The notes under the pieces: generated by a model
What the model saw: the letters and a program-made list of their open reading frames with translations, nothing else
Told to the model about the DNA's origin: nothing
The model's database searches: none
Made by a program: the position numbers and the translations under genes
Shown: piece after piece, positions 56,330 through 64,000 of the stretch
Numbering within the stretch: the first letter of the stretch is position 1
Layout: each line of letters opens with the position of its first letter
NCBI GenBank assembly: GCA_948474755.1
Contig: CAOLHI010000954.1
Span: forward strand, 139,501 to 203,500
Direction of reading: 5' to 3'
Origin: Ctenosaura bakeri
Lineage: Eukaryota; Chordata; Lepidosauria; Squamata; Iguanidae
DNA: 64,000 nt

Positions 56330-56860
56330 TCATTGTAATTATATTAAAAATGGTGTGCATTGACTGGAATAAGCCAGGTTATGTTGGATGCTGAATTTAA
56401 GGTGCTGGTGATAATGTTTAATACCCTAAAGGACTTGGAATCTCAATACTTTAGGGAGTGCCTCTTCCTATATATACCCGACTGATAATTCAGGTATATG
56501 CAAGACTCCCTCCTCTGTGTTCTACTGGTGGGAGCAATGCATAGTGGGAGTACATGGAAGAGGTTGCTCTCTGATATGGTAATCAGTTATGGAATACCCT
56601 AACCTTAGAGGCCTGATTGGAGCCAACACTGGTGTGAGTCCAAGCCAAAATATGACTTTTTATTAAAGCCTTTGGGACCGATTGATTTATATGATTTGCT
56701 CATGTGTTATGGTTAGCATTATTTGAAGTCATTTTAACTGATTTTAATTTGTTTGGTTTTAAGTGATTAAATTATCTCATATAGTTTTATTCTTTTAAAA
56801 TTATTGTTGCTATTTATTGTCCTTAACTGATTATTATTGTACACTGACCTGGGATCCTTG
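56330..56860 (+). mobile_element. L2-like LINE C-terminal and 3' remnant
   Basis: The plus-strand reading near 56400-56480 gives KVLVIMFNTLKDLESQYFRE then CLFLYIP. This matches the C-terminal part of L2-type LINE reverse transcriptase ORFs (typically 'LVMTFKALHGL...PEYL...YIP'). Downstream nucleotides retain CCTCCTCTGTGTTCTACTGG and AATACCCTAACC in the expected order, then an AT-rich 3' region. Stop codons interrupt the frame, so it is inactive. Confidence 0.65.
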
Positions 56861-56861
56861 G

Positions 56862-56978
56862 GTCACTTGGGTGACTTTGGGTGCATCACACATTCTCAGG
56901 CCCCAGAAAAAAACATTGGTAGCTTTGCCTTAGGGTCACCATAAGTCAGAAATGACTTGAAGGTACACAACAACAACA

Positions 56979-57009
<31 letters not shown>

Positions 57010-57016
57010 CAACAAC
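56862..57016 (+). mobile_element. SINE 3' portion with CAG/CAA-expanded tail
   Basis: Body words GGTGACTTTGGGTGCATCAC, TTTGCCTTAGGGTCACCATA and AAGTCAGAAATGACTTGAAG are those of the ACA-tailed SINE. The tail is ACAACAAC, then eight CAG units, then CAACAACAAC (56966-57016). The head is missing. Confidence 0.85.
56978..57016. repeat. (CAG)n(CAA)n trinucleotide repeat
   Basis: Eight perfect CAG units are followed by CAA units, arising within a SINE tail that is normally CAA/ACA. Confidence 0.95.
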
Positions 57017-57019
57017 ACT

Positions 57020-57725
57020 GTATGGAAAGAGAAATATTTCAACCAGCAACTGAAGTAGGGATGAGGGAGTCCCCTACATTGTGTGAAAGGCTTTTCCCTA
57101 GAATTTTATTTTCTGACCACAGAAAACACTCAAATCTACTTTTGACACCCCCTCCACATATCTTTAAAGAAATACACAATGGTTCTGCATAATGCCAGGA
57201 ATTAATTTGTTATTTGTTAATTTGTTCTTATCATCCTGTTCTGAATATTTAGGCATAGATAATATCATTACAGCCATTTAGTAAAGGATGACCACTGCTA
57301 TTATAGCAATTGTGATTCCAAGGCACTCCTACTCCTTGGTCTGATAAGTGTGTGGATTCACTGTGTGAATTTTTCTCTTCAAAATACATCACGATCCTTG
57401 AACACGTGGATGCACTCTATTACCACTCTCTGGAGGTGCAACATGGGTATTTCTATACAGTTATCTCTCTCTTTTTACCAGCAGATTAAAATCTTTTCCT
57501 TCAGGCAGGCTGTTGATTTAAATCATATGGCAAAATATTATTCAAAATGGTGTGCCCTGTTTTAATTTTGTATGTTTTAATTATGTTTGAAATGTATTTT
57601 CAAATACATTTTGAACTGGTGTTAACAATGTGCTTTTAACAGAACAGAACTAATATTCAATTGTATTTTCTATATAACACAATTTTAGCTAAAATTTTAA
57701 GTTATCCAAGTCTCTTTGGGTCCCT
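57020..57725. other. Unassigned intergenic sequence
   Basis: No gene recognised. Confidence 0.4.
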
Positions 57726-57729
57726 AGGC

Positions 57730-57793
57730 AGGAGAGAGAGGGAGGGAGAGAAGGAAGGAAGGAAGGAAAGAAAGAGAGGGAGGGAGGGAGGGA
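57730..57793. repeat. Purine microsatellite (GGAA/GGGA)n
   Basis: A mixture of GAGA, GGAA and GGGA units, pure purine for about 64 bases. Confidence 0.95.
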
Positions 57794-57799
57794 CATGTG

Positions 57800-60700
57800 A
57801 ACCCAATAAATTTATTTTCCATTCTTAGTGTAGTTTTTACAAAGAACCACTCCTGATAAACATACATTTTTGTTGAGTGCATAGTGCATAATTGCTCATA
57901 ACAACAGGTTAAATAATATGGCAGGAGTTGAAATTCATACTTTCCAACCTGGAACCAAATAGAAATTAATATTCTTTCTATCCCAATCACTGGCTATATT
58001 GTCTGGGGCTGCTGAGATCTGAAGTCCAGACAAATCTTGGGAGCTGCACGTTGTCTGCCCTGATGATGATGACACCAAAGATCACAAGCATTTATATTAT
58101 GCTTTAGCATCCTTTACTTTATATATAGTAAATTGCTGCTGAGACAGCAATAATCTCAGAGCCTTCTGGAAATGGACTCCTGCTTTGGCCCTTCTAGAAA
58201 TGAAGTGAAATGGTGGCACACAAGGATTGTGAAAGAAAAATGGAATCTATCACGATCTAGGCACCTGTGTAGTCTTAACTTACACTGTTTCAGAGTAAAG
58301 GCACGATGAAGATTTTCCCCAGTAATTTCACCAGAAAACCAAATCCATCACTGTGCTGGTTATGTGATCCTCAACAGGCTGAGATCTTAATTAATAAGGA
58401 ACATAACGATATGGAGGTTTGTATTTGCTATTAAAGAGCAGCTAATCTGCAGTAGGAACTAGCTGAGAAAAAACAATGAAACAGATACTCAGGGTTCCAG
58501 TGTGTGAATGTGCACACTGATGGGCAATCATATGAAGCTTTTTCAGGTCCTTAGGAGAAGAAAACAATGTATATTTTCATAGGCCAAAATCTGATGCTGC
58601 ACTAAGACTAGTGACAATCTTGGGCTGGGTAAGAGGAACCAGACCTTCCCAATTTACAATGTTTGTTAGCCTTTTATTTTCTTTTGCTCTACTTCAGTTC
58701 CCTCAACTCTAGACTCTTTCTCTCTGGCTGTGTTATTAACCTTTTGTTTTGCTTGCTAGTACATCAGACTCCCATATGGTAAATATGTCCTTTTCTTTAG
58801 GGTTGTAAAAGAAATATATAGGTCAGGCACCTTTTTTAATTAGTCCCCTTCCATTACACCATAATACTGGTTTTTTTTTCTCCCCAAAAGTCCCTTTATC
58901 CCTGTGTGTTAAATTTATGTGGCTAGTCCATAAACAGTTTCTAATTAGACACATGTGCATTCAGATGTGGACTTGTGTGTTATAAATTGACACTGAAGTG
59001 TATAAGAAACTGTCAGTCAGATCAAAAGTCAATCCAAAATCATCCCATTTGCAGAGCTGAGATGCTGTCACAGTTAGTTAGCCCTAAATGTTTAAAACAT
59101 CAACCAAAACTTTTTTTTCTAATTGAGCATGAGTTGAAAGGCTACACACTTTGATGTCTTTGCTTTTATCATTTGTATATGGCTTAAAACTGCAGACTCC
59201 CTCCCTGCTTCTGCCCCTGGAAATAGTAGACATTGCTTCTTATTGAAAAATATACAGGTGGGTCGACTGGTATTTGTGAAGCTAGTATACAGTTCTGAGC
59301 CATGTATACAATTCCTTATAACACAAGGACATAGAAACAAATAGCAACAACAACAAAAAGGAACCCTTTTTTCTTTGTTCTTCAAGTTTATTTTCTTCTG
59401 AGCCATGGACTACATAAAACAGCAATACTTCTTCAGAACGGGTTGAGTTTTCATGAAGGGTTTTTACTAAACACTGTAGAAGCCAATCTGTCTCTCCTCC
59501 TTGCTCCCTCCCTCTTGCTGTCTCTCTTCTTATAAAAATTCAAACTCACTTGAATACATTTTACTATGTAATACTTTTGCTATGAAATTATTCCTTAAAA
59601 AACAGAAAAAAGGAGATAAATAACTGACCATAATTTAATAGACTGCATCAATATGAGACTCCTCTGTGAAGAAAAGGTTACAGAGTTTGGGCCTCTAGTA
59701 TAATAAAGTAGGTAAGTGGGATCATAATAGAAGCGTCTATCCTTATTATTCATTGTTTGGTGAACAAAATGGACAGAGAATTGTGTTTCTACTTTTCTCA
59801 TAATAGTAGAATGCTGTGTCATCTGCTAAAACTGAATTTTGGGAGATTCAGAATATGCTTTTCATCTTGACTGAGTGGAAGTCCTTCTTCTACATCAAGG
59901 ATGTACAGAGTGAGGTGACAAGTGGTTTTCCTCTTCACCAGAAAGTTCTCCCCCACTGTTCAATCAAGAGATTTGGTTGACTTCTGGGAGGAGTCCTAGG
60001 CCTTCGACAGCTTAAGCTGCAAACTTCATTCCAACTCACCATGTAGGCAAAGGAAGGAGAGGGCTGTCTGATCCTGGCTACATTACATTCCTGGACTTCT
60101 TTGAAGAAGCATCAGAGGGAGGAAGTGACCCAAGAGGCCCCAGAAATCTCCAGAAAAGAAGTGAACACCAAACTGAGTGGAGAAATGCCGTAGGCAAGCA
60201 CCTAGAAGCACCAAGAGAAGTGGCACAAGTAAGCATTGCACAGAATGTTGCAGAAAATTGGGACCCACAGCTCTAACAGCTCTTCAGCAAGCAGCAGCAA
60301 GTGAAATGAGTGTGGAAAATGAAAAGGTTTCTCTCTTACACAGTGTGATTTTCTTGTTTGTACTTCACAAAATTGGGGTAGAACTCAAATGAATGAGGCT
60401 ATTATATACAGTCATTTATTGCATGGGAGAAAAGGCACTTATCTTCAGGAACATGTTTTGGGGGCATATCTTTTACTGTGCAGGAATAAAGCAGTCTGGA
60501 AATGTGAATGGTATGATGCCATTGCACCCTAACACCTAACTAAACACACAAGAAATGAGGGAGCAGTGAGTTGCACACCTGACCAGACAGGTATGGACTA
60601 GTTTTTGTGGGGGTATCTGTAGATATTTCAGGTTCCGTTCTTATGGGTGTCCATCACACCTGAAGTATCTCCATCCCAAACTGAACTAGCTGGCACACCA

Positions 60701-63530
60701 TCCTAATTTTCCTCTTTCATGTACTTTTGTGATGGGACTTAAGGCAGCAAGCAAGCATTTGGATGCTGATTAGTAAGAATAATATAAGAAAGAGTGGAGC
60801 TGCCTGGGGTTAATCTGTAACATCTACCCAGGGCATTTCCCAGTTAGCTGCATGTCATGTTCCAATTATAAGTCAGAGGGCACACTGAAGCCTTTTAGAT
60901 AAATGAATAGCTAAATAATTAAACAGCCCAGTAAGGGTAGATAATGCCTTTGCAAAAGCCCAAAATGATGGGAAATTAGATATGTTGAATTAAAGGGTGG
61001 AGTACTTGTTTTACATACAGCAGGCATCAGCCTCAAGCTTCCTGTAAAGTACAAGGCCAAAAAACAGCCAAGAAAAGAGCTGGTACTCTGTTGATGGCTA
61101 TCTCCTCTATTAGTCTTTGGATTTTAAGCATACCTTCAAAAAAAAAGAGATGCATCACCCTGCTCAATGCACCACACTGTTCTCCCTTCAGACTAGGGCA
61201 CAGGATGGCTGCTTTAGGTGGTCTTGGACCCAGTTGGCTTAGTAGAGCAATACGCATTTGCAGGGTCTGACTCAAATCCACACACTCTGGGTTGAGCCGC
61301 TGGGCTCTTAAGCTTTACTGAACAGCAAATTCAGCATTTAGGGGTCACCCTCCCAGCTGGCACATGTGTGTAGTGGTGCCACACAACAAGGACCTAGGCT
61401 AATGCTCATTTACTATTAAGTGAATATGAGTCATGAAGCAAACCTACAAGAGAATCTCGGACCTGGGAGACAGACTCCCAGAAGAAGAAAACATACAAGT
61501 GGGCTCATCATTGTAAGAAATTCTCAAACCATAACGTGAACTCATAGAATGGTGGATCTTTAGATGGGTCATAATTTCTATCATTGAACAAGGACTCTCT
61601 CTTTTCTGACAAAGATTACTGGCTAAATCCCCCAGTCCTGGGGTCCCAGTGAAGTCTCTTAACAAGTGACCAGAGACTTTCAACACTCACTTATACAGAT
61701 GAAAAAACTCTCTATAAATCTTAGGAAACACATCATGGACAGCTATTATGTGAAATATTTGCCTTTGATTAAGCCGTAAAAAGAAGATCACTGCAAGGGA
61801 CATAAAAGGAAAGAACAAAGGTGTATGGGAGAAGGAGGGCTGTTGAGTATACGTTCACTAACTGTTGAGTTGAGTACACCACATTTATTGGAACTGTGCA
61901 ATCATCTTATCCTGAAAGCAGCTGGTATCTAATGGATGACCTGTCTAGTGCACTTGAGGTATGGACACTGGCTGGTTAGGGTGCTGCAACTTGCTCTGAT
62001 GAAAGATTCACAAAAAAGGCTTCCCACAGCTCAAAAATGAAATGGGGCTTCCTGAATTTTGACTTATTTTTCTGGATCTCACATAAAAAGAAAAGGGGGA
62101 AAGCTTTAGGAGCAGGAAGTATGGGGGCAAAATGATTTCAGCTTCTCCTGGAAGTACACATAGAGTACATGCTAATATGTTTGAATCATAATGCTTTTGT
62201 AATGCCCGCCAAGACCCAGGTCCCCAATCTCTTGCTCCAGGGAGTAGGCAGGAAAAGCACATGTTTTAGAAAAAAACCCACACCCTACCTTTTGGCAACC
62301 TCACAGAAAAAGGGCATCTGAAGGGCACCCTGCAAACCTCCCACTGCCAATGCCCACAAGTGACACTCCCACTTGGGTTTGGAATCAAGCTTTCACCTCA
62401 GTTCATCTCAAAGCCCTTTGCCCTCTACTACAATCATAGCCAGCTCACATACTATGGGAGACCTTTATAGAGGGCTTCTGAAGTCCCTTGAAGAGAAATT
62501 ATATGCCCACAGATACTGCCGAAGTACGGGTTAAGCAGTAATGGCAGCATGATCGCAGACATGATGCCCCTTTTTATTCCCCAGTGTTGAGTCTGAAGGT
62601 TTCTCTACCAGATCTTGTACCCAAATAGGCTGTTACTGAGTTCAGGCCTATTTCTTTTCATATCCAAAAGGGCTTCTTTGAATAATGCTATCCTCTGAGA
62701 GCTCTGAATGGTCAAATATTCATCATTTGACCAACCTGCCAAGATAATTAGGACATGTCATTAAGGGTACCCTCATGGCAAAGGGTGACCCAGAATTTAG
62801 ATTTCACTCAGTCCACCCACATCATCTGAGTTTACTTGGATTCAAATGCTAGTGTTCTTGGTGAGTCATGTCCATGGGCTGCTCAGTAACCTGTGCTACG
62901 TTCAATACTGTCAGTACATTTTTAGAATGGACACCGAAGGTTGAGCAGGTATATAATGCCTCACACACTATTTAGATGATGTCCTCAATGTCCACATTCC
63001 TCTGAGAGCAGCTCAGACTTTAGCATGAGAGATTGGTATCCTTTGTTTTATTTTACTAGATCCTGGAGACCAACCCAATAGGAGCTAGTACAGAAGACGT
63101 ATACTTAGAATTAAAGAATACTGAGGTCAAAAATTTGGTTTGAGAATTGTTGGACTGTTTGGAGCATTATTTGAGCATTACATATGCAAAAATGCTCCTG
63201 TTTTCTTCAGGTTTTATTCTTTTTGGTGGTATAAATAAGGAGGAAGGGGGAGTCATTTGATTGCTGCTATTACTAAGTAACTAGGTCAGAAATTTTTGCT
63301 TGTATACTGCAAGTCATCCACATGTCTAACACTGAACTTACTTTCTGTCTACCACTCACTTAATCAACACTCACTAGAGCCTTGGATATTCGTAACTTGT
63401 AAGGAAAAGGTACAACCTGAAAACTATAGCAAAGGACACACACGTATCTGTCTAAACAAAGTCCAGGAATCAAAACAGAAGACTGCTTGTTTGCTAACTC
63501 ATTGGTTCAACAAACGAAAAATTCAACTTC
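57800..63530. other. Largest unassigned stretch
   Basis: I see no gene or confident repeat in about 5.7 kb. The segment near 58000-58065 (GGGCTGCTGAGATCTGAAGT, ATCTTGGGAGCTGCACG) may be half of a hAT-like MITE. 58370-58450 and 58900-59040 are AT-rich, repeat-free and conserved-looking. 60980-63060 is richer in GC and has minus-strand open frames (61281-61033, 61686-61444, 62262-62008) without any recognisable domain. It could be a very old mobile element. Confidence 0.35.
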
Positions 63531-63534
63531 TGCC

Positions 63535-63536
<2 letters not shown>

Positions 63537-63573
<37 letters not shown>

Positions 63574-63624
63574 GGAAAGGGAAAGGGAAAGGGGAAGGAA
63601 AAGGAAATGGAAATGGAAATGGAA
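63537..63624. repeat. Compound (GAAA)n-(GGGAAA)n-(GGAAAT)n microsatellite
   Basis: GAAA units (63537-63573) pass into GGGAAA units and then GGAAAT units. The plus-strand open frame crossing it translates the repeat into K/E/R runs and is not a gene. Confidence 0.95.
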
Positions 63625-64000
63625 GATTTTTCAAGCACTGCTAACTCTTAATGTCACACATGAAGGTGATTGATTGTATTGTGTGATATAAGAAACTATG
63701 CTCAAGAATTTTGTTTGGGATATTCTTGTTTTTCAATAGATTACTTTGGTGTTTCTGTGGATATTTTCCAGCAGCAACATATCAAAATGCCCACCTGCTG
63801 ACTGCTTTATGGTTTTGACTGAAACATGAAATTTTGGTGCATATATGAGCATTGTTATACATACAGTGAATATAGTATACCTGTTACCAACCCACACACC
63901 TCCACCAGATTTGATATTGTTTAATTGGTGAAATATAATTTAATTAGAAAAATACATTAATAGACATTGATATAACATGGACCCTGATGTGACTGTAAGG
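63625..64000. other. Unassigned intergenic sequence
   Basis: AT-rich, nothing recognised. Confidence 0.4.

Noticed and set aside
60083..60392. Opposing open frames as a conserved exon
   Set aside because: Both strands are open only by chance, with no recognisable domain and no convincing splice signals.
63296..63673. 125-codon plus-strand frame ending in basic repeats
   Set aside because: The C-terminal part is microsatellite translation, and the N-terminal part has no domain or context.

Overview
The window is vertebrate genomic DNA with no recognisable host gene. No open stretch looks like an exon of a known protein, and the only long coding remnants belong to retrotransposons. The repeats point to a squamate reptile, most likely an iguanian lizard: tRNA-derived SINEs ending in ACAACAACA, CR1 LINE 3' ends with ATTCTATG repeats, an L1 remnant, many short hairpin DNA transposons (MITEs), and a SPIN-like hAT transposon (SPIN is documented in Anolis). 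Species assignment is inference. The window is best read as an intergenic region or a very long intron.

Layout. 1-6.2 kb is mostly unassigned AT-rich sequence with an (AG)n tract, two SINE pieces and one decayed MITE. 6.2-10.3 kb holds a long PIF/Harbinger-type MITE with a TTA target duplication (6222-6646), a small element with repeated TATAAGATGCAC-type motifs, a candidate solo LTR (about 8361-9114) and an L2-like tail. 10.3-21.5 kb holds short palindromic MITEs, SINEs and a 5'-truncated L1 on the minus strand (about 18.25-20.73 kb). 21.5-35.7 kb is mainly unassigned sequence with several large microsatellites and a few SINE or MITE copies. 35.7-43.5 kb is a nest of mobile elements: two CR1 3' ends, LTR-like material with primer-binding-site-like motifs, a SINE split by a 699-bp SPIN-like hAT with a perfect 8-bp target duplication, and a hairpin MITE inserted into another member of its own family. 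44.8-55.4 kb holds four more long MITEs in two related subfamilies and a repeat family built from TTTTCTGTACAGAAAA-like palindromes. 55.4-64 kb contains an L2-like LINE remnant, a SINE with a CAG-expanded tail, purine-rich microsatellites and unassigned sequence.

The best-supported and most interesting content is the DNA transposon ecology: a family of MITEs sharing GGCCCTTTYCGCAC-type ends with 3-bp target duplications, a nested self-insertion, and the SPIN-like chimera carrying a GC-rich insert unrelated to its ends. Family assignments come from recognising sequence patterns, not from a database search.
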